64,000 bases of DNA from Gordionus sp. m RMFG-2023 (GCF_954871325.1 NC_088776.1:52470569-52534568); one strand, 5' to 3'; numbered from the stretch's first letter, positions 38,401 to 51,365 are shown. Numbers and translations are program-made. Notes: generated by a model not told the origin, from the letters alone.

Positions 38401-41400
38401 TTTAGAATTGAAAGATTCCGAATTCTCATGAATTCCATATCCTAATACGACGACGTATACATAACGATATACGTAGCGTCACTATGGGTTATAAACTTTT
38501 ATGAACTGGAATAACCATCAAACATTAAATTAACCAATATTATTTTCTCGATGCCATAATATATTAAAAATACTCTTAAATTAATTTTTTCTTTTAAAAA
38601 TTTAAATTTAAAGCGAGTTTAGGATAAATTCCAATCTTTTCTCTCTCTACCCTTCTTTCTATTTCCTTCTTTTTTTCTTTTCTTTTCTTTTCATTTTTTT
38701 TGTTTACGTTTACTTGCAATTGTATACTGAACAAACGAAGCTAAGCATGTTTTTCCGTCCTCTGCAAATCCAAAGTTACATCTGCATAAATAAGAACCAG
38801 GTGTATTATAGCACGTAGTATAATTTTCACATTTGAACGTCTTTTCAGCGCACTCATTTACGTCTTTTATATTATTGTTGATAAAAGTCGATATAAAATA
38901 GGTATATATAACAGTTGAAGTTAATTTTCTGAATTAAATTTTTAATAATGAATTCAAATTAGGAGCAATTAATATTTAACCCCTATATTAAATATATAAA
39001 TGTCAAAAAATTACTAACCAACCATTATGATAATTAAAATAAAATTTTTAATTTAAATTTAATGATATTTTATTTATTTCGTTGGAGCCCTACAATTGAC
39101 ATAATTTATTTAACTTAAATAAAGTTTAAATTATCATTAAAATTTTTAACGTAATCTCACATTTCTGCAAAATATATTAAAATAATTGAGAAGTTTCAGA
39201 TATCATTTCTAGCGTTATATTATCATTTATAACACTGTTACCGTGACATAGTTCTCCGTTCCTCCTAAATCCAGTATTACATCTGCATTTGTAAGAATTT
39301 TCTGCCAGTGAACAAGATGAATATGGCGGACATAATATTTCTATGCAAGGATTGTGACCTTAGATAATTTTAATTACAAATGTTTAGTTACTACTTACAG
39401 GATCTTAAAAATATTATTAGAAATCAAACCTATAGGTCTGATTTTACTCTTGGAAGCGAATCTTACAACTTGTTCCCTCTCATCGTAAACAGCGAAATTT
39501 CTGGTTACAGCTAGAAGCGATCCAGGGCTCGATTTCCATCTATCCAAATGCTGACACTCGTCAAAATATATTTCTTGATTTAGATTGAAAGCTTTTTCTT
39601 CGGCGTTTATCTTGAAAATCAATTTGGATTGACTAATTATTTTACCTTGGTGGAATAGGAATTATTATTTTTTTTGAAATAAATAATATAATATTACAAA
39701 ATAAATAAGACTATTTTTACGGAAAGCAAGGGTGGGTAAATAGTCACATGCTATAAGGATATTGTAAGCTCCTTATATATAAGTTATTTTATTTATTATG
39801 AAGCTAATACTACCTCATTTGTAGATTCGATGAATCATATATATTTAGAACAAATTTAATAAATTGTGAAATTTTGCCTTATACCTTTTAAAGAAAAATC
39901 CTAGTCAAAATCAGGCCTTCGATTATATTTAATCTATATAAACCACACTATTCTATATTAAACATTGGATGTTATATAGATTTCTTTTATTTTAAATCAA
40001 TTTTAAGTTGCATTTTAGTATGTGACTATATCCAAACTCAAATACCTTAGATCTTAGAATAATAATTTGTTAAATTTATTGATTGACTAGATGGTAATAT
40101 CAAATTAATTGATCAAAATAAAAGCAATCTTGGAATTAACTACATATATATTTCTTTATTTTTCACTGACTATTTATTAAAAGCTAAAGACGACGCCAGA
40201 GTTTGCAATTTATAATTATTTCAAAAAATAATTAATTTATTTACCTGGTGCCACATTTTTGAACTCCTCCATATAATCTAAAAAGTCGATTTGATTGTGA
40301 CTCTCCACATTTGGGATGTCTCCTTGTATCTCTATGCTCATTTTTAAATTTCCGAATATATCTGTGCCTTGGAAATATTCCTTGATATCAATCTGCTCTC
40401 TAGTAATGGGAAAGTTAATTGTGGTAGTACGATTAAAGATCCCACCTAAGGTTTTAGGAAAAATTAAATTTTTTTAAAATTTAATAAGAAAATACCGGTC
40501 AGGAAGCCTGCTATAAAAATAATTTCTAAATACTGTGAGCATGCTATAAAATGTTCCAACAATAAAGCTAAAGTATTTCTTGATGAAGGAAGTGCGTTTG
40601 AGATGATGTGGGGAAAGAAATGATATGGTAGAGGTATCAATAGTGAACTCTGGTAGTGGAATCAAGATGTCAAATAATGTCATAAATTGAAATACCAATA
40701 CATTGGCTACCTTTGATATAAAGAGAAGCAAGCCGACATAAAGAATACAGCATTGATGGCAAAAAAAAAGTCTCGATAGAGGGAGGTAAGGAGAGGACGT
40801 AAAAACTAACAAAGATTAGAGAAATTCACATGGTGTGGGGGTGTGTTGAAAGTTGCTTTTAACCGAAGAGTGATTGAGAAATGGAAAATATATCTTTAAC
40901 AGATTTTAAATTTTAAAAATGGGAAAGAAAAATTTCTTACAATGTTAACCAAATAAGTGAGAGAGAAGTCTATTACCAACTTCATAAGAAGCAAACGATT
41001 GAACTTTGTAGGGTTAGAAGCATGGTATGGGTATCTCAAATAAGGAGTCAAGAGTGAAAGTATTAATCAAACTGTTCTGTATAATTTAAAAAGTAATATA
41101 TTAAATGAGGTGTGATTATTCCTTTCTGTTTAAAATAAGGAGAAATTCCATAAGATTGAGGTAACTTTTGGGAGAATCTAATTGACTAGCCATATAATGA
41201 AAGTTCTGGTAAAAATTGTTGAAGCGCTTAAGAGATGAGATGGATTTCGCGGAAAACAATTGGGATTTATACCAAAAAATTCTACCGTAGATACGGATGT
41301 TGATAAAATATGGATAAGAAGAGATCTAGTATGCATAGTTTTTAAAAAATTAAGCTTATGTTACTTGACGGCGTGAATTGATCTGAATAAGCCTATGACA

Positions 41401-44400
41401 ACTTTTTATTCAAGAAAGGTGTAATGATTAACTACCGTAGACCTCAAATGTTACAAGAACTATCTGTTTCATCAAAAATATATATAAATGTTCTGAAGCC
41501 GTTTATGTTTTAGTTCATTATTTATCCAGTAGAAATATGATGGCGTTGTTTAGGATATAGGGGAGACCGGGAATAGGGTGTTCCCGGGGCAGGTATTTCC
41601 TTCTTAAACAATTTAACTAATAAATTTTGAGATTTGAAATTTAAACCAAAGATGTATTTAAATAAGGTGCTAAAGTAGGTCTTAAAATATTTCGGACAAA
41701 ATTGCTCATGAAAAATTTTAATAGCATATTTAAAATTTAACATACCAAAAGTAACTTTTTAAAATTTTACATTTTTACTAATAACTTTTTCTAAAAAAGT
41801 TTTTCAGACTTATAATTCTAAATGATAAAAAAAATTTCCATTTTATCATATATAAAAATATTGACAATATTTGTGGTAATTTAATATCTTAAAATTAAAT
41901 TTTAATTAATTGTGAAGACCTGGAGCTTAGGCGGGGTACGTATTAGCCATTTTTAAGCAGGGATTTTTTTTGAATAAAAGAAATCCACTAAATTTATAAA
42001 AACATTAGAAGCCACTAGTTTGTCTCGGGTCACGAATGACATTATGAAGGTGATTTACTTATTTTTTGTAAGTTATATGACAGTTTTAAGTATAATAATT
42101 CTTTCGGGTAATATAAGATGAATCTAATAGATTTAACATATTTGACAATTTATTTCTATTTTAGAAATAATATTTTCATATAAATTCTTTTTAAAAATCT
42201 AAAAATAAAAAAGCGTTATAATGCGCAACGCGAAAGGATAATAGGTACCCCGGGTGTTTTTCATAATTCTTGAATTTTCATTTTTTTAAAATTTCATATT
42301 AATTAAAGATTTCTTTTTTTTTTCTTAAATATTAATTTCTACTATAGAGATATATATGAAGAATAAAATTACGTTTAAACATTTTGGAAAAATTGCTTCA
42401 TCTATTTTTTATAGCACTTCAATTTTTGGTGAACATATAACCCCGGTCTCCCTTACGTGATATTTTTGTCAGTAATATTACTGAGTACAATTACGAACAA
42501 AAAAACATATTGTTATACGAATGATTACTAAGATGTTTTTTAAATTCAATATTATAAAATTTAAAGTATATCACGTATATTCTAAATATACGTAGATTTT
42601 GAGGCAAGTTTGAAATTTAAGGAGTTGAAATACAATAATGTAGGCCCCGGGGGTTTCGGATTGAGTATCTCGGCATCAATGTTAAAGCACTATGATGGCC
42701 ATATTTAATAATTTAAGTTATGTACCATATTATATGGACTATTTGTAGGTAAGATGAACAAAGAAAGAGCACAATGGGAGGCTGAGTGAAGTCTTAGACA
42801 GGCTAGTCAAAAAAAGTTATTTTGGGAATTTTATTATAGGAAATGAGATGAGTCAGATAAGTAGTAAGAACATTGAGAATATTATATGAGAGAGACCACG
42901 TGTAAGACATCGCCGTTACTTATTATTATAAATTCTGTGCAATTTTTTTGGTTACATCTTCAAAAAGAAGAAGTAGAAAAGAAAAAAAAAGAAAATGGCG
43001 TTCAATTAGTTTCGCTTTTTAATTTGTCGTCAAGTATTAATATATTTCATGTCACAGGATAGGCTGCTAAAAAATGATTCGTTTTATAAACGAAAATATT
43101 ATTTTTTTGAGATTGTGAATATGGAATTGATTTTTTTTTTAAAAAATTATATTATTTACCAGTCACCGTAAATCCGTTCGAAACATTTTCAGGATTGACA
43201 GCGAATAGCCAATTGATAGATTCTGCTATGGGTAACAACATCTTCATGCTGTGGCTTATCTTTGGAGGCACCTGGCTGAGGGCTGTATAAATTCTTCCGT
43301 CTACCGTAACTACGTAAGAATGCAACTCTATATTTTTCAAGATCTCGCCGTTGATTTTACCATTAACTCTACCTATAACCCTCAATGGGGTTTCTGATTT
43401 AATATACAAAAAGATTGTTTAGATATCAAATAATTAACATACTTTCCTTTTTAATTGTGTATAATAATATTTTCTTTCATTTTGGGTAATATATTCCTTT
43501 GAAAGAATTTTTAATTAATATCAAATTAAATTAAACAATATTTAAAAAAAAATTTTTTTTACTTTCGATGATGCAATTGATTCCATTACCAAAATGTCCT
43601 GGCTTGCATTTGCAACAAAATCCTTTTTTGTAGTTTGTACAAATCGAATTTAAAGGACAAGAATATTCGTCACATATTTCAATTTCGTTCGATGCCGTTA
43701 AATCAGACGAGGATAACTCTGTAATAAATTAAAGAGCACGCAATTTTTTAAGAGATGTAAAATAAAATAAAAGAAAGGACCAATAAAAATTATCACTCCA
43801 TTTACTTTTTTTTTAAGGTTTCGTTATATAGAATAATGGATTTTACTGTGTATTTAGCAAAAACAACAAAGAAACATGTAATAGCTTTCATTTCAAATTG
43901 ATTAGATAATAAGTATAAAATTTTTTAAAGAATTGTATAATATTTCCCTTTTTTTTGTATTTTGGGACAAAATTTATTTATTTTTAATTGAATATTTGGA
44001 TCAAATTAATATACTTTTGAGATGTTTTGGTTCATTGATTTGACGAACATATCCGATTTTGTATATCCATACACCAGGAATATCCACATTAGATCGCCTT
44101 GTTGAGTTTAAAATAAGAAAATACAATATAAAATATACAATTGAATATTTTATTTTAAAAAAATCAAGACTAAATTTAATAATCATTTTAATTTGTTTTT
44201 AAATTGATAAACTTCATGAGGGATAGAATGGCGTGACCTTTTGAGTTCGGTAATTTGTAATACCGGAAACCATCCCCAGCATCAAACCCAACCTATTAAA
44301 GGGTTTATTTTTAAAAAATATATATTGTATTCATATTTAATTAAATTAAGTATGGTTTATAGATATTGCATGAGTATGTTCTTAAATCTGACTGCTGTGC

Positions 44401-47400
44401 CCGTAGCCGTACACACGAGTTGCAGATGACACAATATTAATTAGTTCATATACCACTCGTATTAATCTAACTCAGCCCCAACATTGCAACACTCAATTTT
44501 TGTTCTTTATATCCCCTACTTTTCGTTTCTCATTTGTTTAGTTCCAAATACGAAAATGTATCCTCTTTATTAGCTCTATATCTAACTTTTATATCAAAAC
44601 TCCCAATCATCAATAATCACGTTTCCAGTAGTGGCGAGAACATAATTTTATTTTTATAAACAGATAAATGCACTCAAATACTTAAGTAAGACACATTCCG
44701 CTAAATCAAATAAAATAGAGCTGATAAAAATAATAATTTGCTTGGTATATAAATACTTTCCCAACTCCCCCTCCCCTCCCTCCTTTTGGTATGCCTATGA
44801 TCTATATATATTATACCATCATATGTATGAGATAGCTTGCCAAGTCAAATAATATCCTTAAAACTGACATTGAAGAATAAAAATTGGATTTGACCACATA
44901 TTCAATAACCAATATATATGATATGTCTATATATTAATTAATAAATATAACTATAAAAAAAAGTACCTGAGCATTTAGGGGAGGTAAATTAGGCATTTTA
45001 GATTTTGTGGCATACCAATTAATGCCATCTTCTGGGTACAATAATATCGCATAAGTCGTATTGCCTCCGTTAGCTAAAATTATTTGAAAGGTATTGCCCT
45101 AATTTTATTATATGAAAACAGTTTTCTTTTGATTGTTTTGCAATTTCCACAAGAATTATGAATTTTTTTCTCTTAATGCATATAATATCAACTAGATCAA
45201 GAACAAGATCTATGAAAATTTGATATTTGCATTTTTGAATGTCATAAAAAAAAATTTGCATAATTTTGTTGATTATTTTTAAATAAATCATTATTTCTCA
45301 TTATTTTTTTTCCTTATTATATTTGCTAAATATGCCTTAAAAATGAATAAATAGATTAATCTATTTTAAAACCTCGTTAGCCACTTGCAAATATCCTCTA
45401 ACATTTTCCCAAGTAGCCGCAAATATGTGATCAACATGAAATTCCGTATCATTTTTATTTACAGTCTTAATAAGGTGATCTATAATTTCGCGCGTCTTAT
45501 CATTTCGGTATTTCCTATAAAACAAAATAAATTATACTTAGCATGCAGTAGCGTCATTAAGAAGTGGTGGATAGGAGCTATCCGCTGACTATAAAGAGTC
45601 CTAAAAATATTGATTTTTTTTAGATACTGTTCTTTTTTTGCAAATTTTATGATATTTTTTGGTGATTTTTATAGAATTTTATTTTTATTTGGCTCATTTT
45701 AGATAGAATTATCTTTTTTTGGTAATATTGGAAATTTTATTTTAAAAAAGAACCCATCAAGTCGAAAACGCTAGTGACGGTACTAATAGCATGGTACATA
45801 AATTATTATAAGTTGTGTTATATTCTAACGAATAGCATTAAAAATAAATAAAGAATTGTATTTAAAGGCAAAACAATCGATAAATTGTTATGTCATCAAG
45901 TTTTGACCTGGATTGCATAATTTCTTAAATATGAAAATCGGAGAAATCTTTTATAAAACTTGAATTTATGTGGCATAAAAATGGTAATATAAGGGTTACC
46001 TTTTTTTAGCAGCCCGTAAGAACCGGGGGGAGGGGGATCAAAATATTTATGTTGAATAAAAGTAACGATATCCCGATAATATTTGATAATAATGGGACAA
46101 AAATCTACCAATAAAAGTTTAAAACGATAGGAAGGGTAAGGGGTACACTCCGAGAGTGGTTTTAAATAATCACTAATAATATCAAAGGTATACATATCAT
46201 TGATATGATTTGCATGACAAAGCTATTTGATTTAACGTTTATTTACCAGCAATAGTAAGGGCAGGGAAAGTAGGAATTAGCAAGCAATTAAAATTTGTTT
46301 CAAGATTTATGGTGTGAGTGTGGAATTATTTAATTCAACGTTTAAAATTTAGGACAGAAAATTGCACTTTTGTATCATGAAAAATATGGATAATGTTTAA
46401 ATTTTGTGACATATTTTTATCCACTTTTGGCATATCATACACGTATACCAAATCAGAACTCTATTTTTTAAGCTAAAATATTGGTCCAATCAAATCCACA
46501 CTCTTGTTGTTAAAAGACTCCATTTTAAAAGACGTCTAACCCAATATTTAGCCAAAATAATATTACGAAAGCCTAGAGATTTCGTTAATAGATGTCCAAG
46601 CCTTTTCTGTCATCTCTGAGCAAAATATGCGGGCTTGCGTAATATTTTTTTTGCTAAAATATATTGGGATAGCCGTTTATTAAAAATCGAGCCGTTTACA
46701 CTCACATAATAACTCATAAATTTATCATTTAAAAAAAAAGTATACTTAACCCATAATAAATCCTTCCAGATCTAGATAATTCTATATCACTGTATAATCC
46801 TGCTATAAGAGGGTATCCTATTGGGAATTCTTTATTAACGTAGGATGGAATTTCAGTATCGAAAGAGAGGATTCCATTGGAATTAACCTGAATAATATTT
46901 AGATTCATATTCCTTTAAGGGTTTTAAGTCATAATTCAATTCAATTATATCATTTTTTTTTAAAAAATTAATAGATGCATCGAAATTACAAAAACTAAGA
47001 AAAATTTTTAAATAAATTAATAGGTAAATTAATTTTTTTCCCTTTTAGGGGAGAATTACAAAAGTGTACAACACTAACATTTTTCAAAAATTTAAGAAAA
47101 AAATTGTATAAATTAACCCTTTTTTTTAAATAAATTTTTCCAAATTTAGCAAACTAATTTTTTTTTAACATATATTTTTAAACTAAATTCGTTTCTTAAG
47201 ATAAATTGATTATTTTTGACGGAAACATCTCTATATTTTTTTTAATTAAACGATTTTGAGGGGGGAGGGGAGAGCAGTTCTATTTCATAATGAATTAGGA
47301 GAGGAAATGCCCATAGCTTTTTTTCTCTAAGGGTTTTAACATCAGCAGAATAGCGGATCTCAGATCACGGAGTTTGATATAGATAAAGGGTGCATTTTGA

Positions 47401-48747
47401 AGAAAAATTAAATAAAATATTAGGAAATCTGCACAATAAACATTAGTGTTTCACACTTGCAAGAAAAAATGAAAAGATATTTCTAGTAGCTTGGAATACG
47501 TGTAGATATTAAGGTGATTTTAAATTGCAGGAAGTTCCCAGAAAATTCTCCATTGTTTTCAAAGGAGCATCATTGGGTAAATCTACAGGAACCATGGTAT
47601 CGATTTTTGGCTGATTTCTTTTGCACAATACATGGCTCCTATGACTTAGTTGTAGTAATGGGTGTAAAAAATTGTTAGAGATTATACTAATGAAAAGGAT
47701 TATTACTGGTCTATTAATTAAATAGAATTTTGACAATTAAGATTTCCAAAAGAAATAGAAACTAATAGTGCAGATCTTAAGAATTCTAATAATTTCTTGA
47801 CCATAAGTGTATAACACCTATATTTTCCCCAATTTACCATTTATATTCTAATGGGGAAGCGAAATAATGGTAAATCCGCCAAAGATGCTACTTACAAGAT
47901 AAAGGATTGGAAGGAAGGTTAGTCGAAATTTTTAACTAGTCATAGGGGTGTTTATTAGCCAGTTTTTGGGGGTGAGTAAATTTTGTGGGATCAGATTTTC
48001 CCAGAAACTAATTTCAATTTCTTTGGTGAAATGAAATAATTACTATCCCAATTTCAACATTTTCGATTAGGGAATATGTACCTTTTAATAATGTAATTTT
48101 TTAATTATACCTATAGAATTTTTCTAAGAACTAAGGGACGAGGAGAGGAGATATGTAAAAAACATGCATATGTATAACTTTTTATTATTCACATATTTAT
48201 TTGAAGAGTTAATTCGTCAATAAATGTGTACATGAAAAAGATCTTTTTCCACGGTAAAACATATTAAATTTTAATTAGTTCGATAATTGGTCAGAAAAGG
48301 TTAAATACGCTTTGTTATAAATATATTGTATTTTTACATTTAAAATGAATAATCTTATTTATGTCTTAACTGTCTTTAATTTTTGGAATAAGCTTTAAGC
48401 CGAGATTACCCATTTTTCAACTGTATTAATTAACATTTTCTGAAAAAAAATTTCACTTGACGCATTCAATTTGAAACATGCTTAAATGAAAATTTGAAAG
48501 GGGGTTGGGATTTAAATCGAAAAAAATTTGGAAAGCTTACGAATAGACTGGAATATTGCTTGTCATAAAAATATATCGGATATCCTAACCCAATTTCGTT
48601 AGAACTGGTTTCATCCAACGAGGCCAAACCTGTGGAAGATTGAGAGTCGTAAGGAAGCAAGAAAGATTTTTTGATCCCTGTCACGGACTTAAGTCGCTGA
48701 TGGAATAGCAGATAACATATCAATATTAAAATCGAACTGCAATGCAT
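32900..48747 (-). CDS. NID: Nidogen (entactin), complete 22-exon gene
   Basis: A secreted basement-membrane linker that joins laminin and collagen IV networks. Exons in transcript order: 48541-48747, 46751-46887, 45373-45514, 44967-45098, 44213-44292, 44015-44097, 43563-43718, 43160-43393, 40245-40445, 39430-39645, 39242-39358, 38714-38863, 37643-37819, 36622-36795, 36020-36280, 35592-35720, 35166-35486, 34548-34719, 34176-34333, 33669-33792, 33408-33526, 32900-33027. The total is 3,618 nt = 1,205 aa, close to vertebrate nidogen-1 (1,247 aa). Order: signal peptide, NIDO domain, EGF, G2F beta-barrel, seven further EGF modules, YWTD/LY propeller, final EGF. There are no thyroglobulin repeats. 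Residue-level matches are strong, e.g. L-Y-P-E-D-G, L-H-S-Y-V-V, F-A-V-N-P and L-Y-W-T-D. Every junction agrees in phase. Confidence 0.95.
35740..35829. repeat. Perfect 45-bp tandem duplication in a nidogen intron
   Basis: The unit beginning caaaatattgataaaggtat occurs twice without a mismatch (35740-35784 and 35785-35829). It abuts the hAT-like element that follows. Confidence 0.85.
35832..35987. mobile_element. hAT-like MITE with perfect 8-bp target duplication
   Basis: A 156-bp element with inverted termini starting cagagttgttaaaag and ending as the complement of cagagttgttaaagg. It is flanked on both sides by aaaaatat (35824-35831 and 35988-35995), the 8-bp duplication length of hAT transposons. 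The interior holds several copies of tatctagatacaga. It is non-coding and sits in the nidogen intron between exons 35592-35720 and 36020-36280. Confidence 0.85.
36945..36992. repeat. TTCC/GTCC microsatellite
   Basis: A short run of cttc/ttcc units passes into gtcc units, inside the nidogen intron 36796-37642. Confidence 0.8.
37310..37545. repeat. GC-rich degenerate repeat block in a nidogen intron
   Basis: A roughly 235-bp patch with repeated gcgggc, gggcggg and cggacggg motifs stands out from the AT-rich background. It looks like the remnant of a transposon with G-rich subterminal repeats. No coding frame. Confidence 0.4.
41130..41420 (+). mobile_element. Degraded LINE reverse-transcriptase fragment
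   Basis: Inside the nidogen intron 40446-43159, antisense to the gene. In shifting frames the sequence reads L-T-S-H-I-M-K-V-L-V-K-I-V-E-A (41177-41225), then L-G-F-I-P-K-N-S-T-V-D (about 41260-41300), then I-D-L-N-K-P. These are the fingers and palm motifs of RTE-like non-LTR reverse transcriptases. Several frameshifts and stops are present, so it is an old copy. Confidence 0.5.
41563..42455. mobile_element. Non-autonomous DNA transposon with GGGGAGACCGGG termini
   Basis: The left end has gggagaccggg and the right end the complement cccggtctccc, about 890 bp apart, in the same nidogen intron as the LINE fragment. No open frame longer than about 70 codons lies within. The superfamily is not assigned because target-site duplications are unclear. 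Confidence 0.45.
44015..48747 (-). other. Nidogen signal peptide and NIDO domain exons
   Basis: Exon 1 encodes a hydrophobic leader (residues about 1-23) then the start of the mature protein with L-P-Y and Y-P-I-Y-F-Y. Exons 2-6 carry the NIDO domain: V-N-S-N-G-I-L-S-F, F-A-A-T-W-E-N-V, N-T-F-Q-I-I-L-A, L-Y-P-E-D-G, V-G-F-D-A-G-D-G and S-N-V-D-I-P-G-V-W. These line up one-for-one with the order in vertebrate nidogen. Confidence 0.9.
46531..46677. repeat. Palindromic MITE family A, copy 2
   Basis: The arms are ctaacccaatatttagc and the complement of gctaaaatatattgggatag. The core holds taatagatgtccaagcc. It lies in the nidogen intron between exons 46751-46887 and 45373-45514. Confidence 0.65.
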
Positions 48748-49571
48748 TTGAATATGAATAGTTTCTTATTTTCTATTTTGGAAAGAAATAAACACTTTCT
48801 ATAGAAGAAGAAAAACGAAAGATGAGAATAGAAATTCAGGAATTGCAATGTGTTTGTTGGTTGCTTACGGATGCGATCACGACTATAATTAAAAAATGTG
48901 TTATATTTTCATGAGAAATTGCATTTTTTTTCTTTCAAATTTAATTTTTTAACCTTGTTATTATTAGTTATATATATAAAAAAAATAATTGAAAAATATA
49001 ATTATATATTAAGATTATTATGTGAATAAAAATAAAATCTTTGTTACACCATGCGATTTTTTTATATTTTTTTTTAAAAAACAATTTGTTTTAGGGATCC
49101 CTGAATTATAATTGCTTTGATAAATGGAATAATATATTCGCTATTTTAATTTTATCGGATAAATGTGATTTAGACACTTTTTCACATTCAAAATATTTTA
49201 AATAAGAAGGAATCTTAGACGAATCTGCAGAATTTTAATACAAGAATATTTTGGTTCTTTTTTTTGCTAATATAAAAAGATTATCCTAATGGATTATAAA
49301 GTATTATTAAATTAATATAAAATCATTTTTTAAAGTTTCAATAATTTTAAAAATAACTACTTTTTAAGTTAAGAAGTGTAATGCAATATGAATTTTGAAA
49401 AAAAAAAATGAAGAAAGCATTGCGGAATATTCAACACATGTCATTTGTTTATATTTTTATTTTAAATCATCAAATTAAAATTTAATGTTGATGGTTTGGT
49501 TGGGTGGTTGTATTAATATTGTAGTAGGTTTTAAGTAAGAGATAAAATAATGAAATATTTTTCATTTCAAT
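48748..49571. other. Upstream region of nidogen
   Basis: AT-rich 5' flank. No promoter element can be called with confidence and no exon was seen. Confidence 0.35.
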
Positions 49572-49736
49572 AAAAGAAAAGAAAAGAAAAGAAAAGAAAA
49601 GAAAAGAAAAGAAAAGAAAAGAAAAGAAAAGAAAAGAAAAGAAAAGAAAAGAAAAGAAAAGAAAAGAAAAGAAAAGAAAAGAAAAGAAAAGAAAAGAAAA
49701 GAAAAGAAAAGAAAAGAAAAGAAAAGAAAAGAAAAG
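49572..49736. repeat. Pure AAAAG pentanucleotide array, 33 units
   Basis: 165 bp of uninterrupted aaaag repeats about 0.8 kb upstream of the nidogen start codon. The apparent minus-strand ORF here is only the repeat. Confidence 0.98.
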
Positions 49737-51032
49737 GGAACTCTCTATTCAAAAAACGCTATTAAATTTAAATGTTTTTATCCCCTCCCCAATGATGCCA
49801 CCTCATCACGACTAACTTTTTAATAAAGGATAATATTCTTCTCTTTTTTTTGCCTAAAAAAAATAATCATGATCTAAAAATTACCGAAATGGTGAACCCA
49901 ATGATTTATCTTATAACTATAACATAGTTTTCTTTATTTTGTTTTATATAAAAAATAGCACAAGCAATATATTGATTTATTTTTGATAAAATGTTTGGAA
50001 AAGTTCAATATGTAATCGGATTGGTTAATAAAATGTTTTATTTAAAAAAAAAAAAATTAGTCTAGTTATTTATAAAATAGGTTTTAAAAAAAATTATGAA
50101 AATAGTTTTGTTTAAAATAAAAAATAATTATATCTGATATAACTACCAAAAAAATAGAAGTAGACTGTTAATCACCACGCCCATTATTTCTTTTAAATTA
50201 TTTTCTAAAATCAAGCATTGTCTTATGAATGAATATCAAGTAAGTAACTAGTGGGTAGAACTTTGCGAGCCGCCGCTTGGTTATTTTAGTCATGCCACGG
50301 GGGCGATAATATATCGGCGAGGCGTAAAGCAATTATGTTATGGCTATAATATCTATAATTATAATACATTCATTTTTATGATTATATAATTACATTATAA
50401 TTATAATACATTCTTTTTTATGATTATATAATTAAATATAAAATTGTAGAGAAGGGCCGTACTAGAGGGGGAGATTTGGGGAGCCGGCCTCTACGCAATT
50501 TTTGTCTCGCTCCCAAAGATTGCAGATTGTCACTTTAATTGTAATAGAAAAGTATAAAATAAGGAAATAACCCACCATGTGAGAGAGAGGAACTTGGCCT
50601 TCAAATTTGTTTCTAATAACTTAAATACAAATAAATTATTGACTCCCAATTAAACTTTTGCAACCCCCCCCCCCCGAACTGAAGCTTCCTGATTACGGGC
50701 TTGCCAAAATATTACATAAATTATTTTATTATTAATATTACCTAATTTAGTCATTTACCAATTAGTGATATTTTGCTTATGTTTTTATTTATTACATAAT
50801 TCATATACTAATATGTATCCTCATAAAAAATGATGAAAAGTGATCGAAATATGCAATTACTCGTCGGTGATCGATATGTGCAATTTCTAACCAATTACAC
50901 AAAAAATTTATGCCCCATTCCCCCCCCCACCTCTTGAAAAAAATGCCTAGTTAATGCCATGTTTCAAAGTCAATAAAAATATGTAAACGTCTATTTGCTG
51001 TTTATATAGATTATCATCTCATTAAGCCTAAA

Positions 51033-51365
51033 ATATTGCATGCCATGTATAATTTATTTTGTTCTATAAGAAATACCGAAATGATACGACGCGTGGAATT
51101 ATAGATCACCTTATTAAGACTGTAAATAAGAATGATACTGAATTTCATGTTGATCACATATTTGCGGCCACTTGGGAAAATGTTAGGGGGTTTTAATTTA
51201 TTAAATTTTAACGCATTAGCAAATATATAAGGAAGATAATGATAAGATATAATGATTTTTTTAAAAATAATCAACAAAAGTATGCATGTTTTTTTATGAG
51301 ATTCAAAAATGCCAAAATCAAATTTTCACAGATCTTGATCTAAATGAAATTATATGTTTTATCCA
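51033..51365 (+). pseudogene. Inverted, broken copy of nidogen exon 3 with flanking introns
   Basis: The block 51068-51195 matches nidogen exon 45373-45514 on the opposite strand. It would read K-Y-R-N-D then H-L-I-K-T-V-N-K-N-D-T-E-F-H-V-D-H-I-F-A-A-T-W-E-N-V-R. Similarity continues into both introns (tataatttattttgtt upstream, ttaaaaataatcaacaaaa downstream), so it is a genomic copy and not a retrocopy. The acceptor is shifted by a G to A change and the frame closes early at a stop just after W-E-N-V-R-G-F. Several differences are silent. Confidence 0.88.

Larger units (their letters stand above)
35592..39358 (-). other. Nidogen central EGF-module exons
   Basis: Six exons, all starting and ending in phase 1, carry seven EGF modules (exon 36020-36280 holds two). 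Exon 38714-38863 begins D-V-N-E-C, a calcium-binding EGF start. Phase 1-1 exons are the classic shuffling unit for EGF modules. Confidence 0.9.
39430..43393 (-). other. Nidogen G2F beta-barrel exons
   Basis: Three exons (43160-43393, 40245-40445, 39430-39645), residues about 313-529, form the G2F domain that binds perlecan and collagen IV in vertebrates. Landmarks are R-V-N-G-K-I-N-G, L-H-S-Y-V-V, Y-T-A-L-S, W-L-F-A-V, N-G-F-T-V-T-G, E-I-Q-G-D-I-P and Y-F-D-E-C. The 2.7-kb intron between the first two is filled with transposon remains. Confidence 0.9.

Noticed and set aside
45060-45071. Acceptor at ttttag just before the G-G-N-T-T-Y segment of nidogen
   Set aside because: Its phase does not fit the preceding exon; the upstream acceptor at 45099-45100 restores N-T-F-Q and the correct phase.
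49567-49752. Minus-strand ORF with F-L-F-F-S repeats
   Set aside because: It is only the translation of the AAAAG microsatellite.
51014-51277. Minus-strand ORF
   Set aside because: It is antisense to the inverted nidogen exon copy; the matching ORF at 45385-45588 is antisense to the real exon for the same reason.
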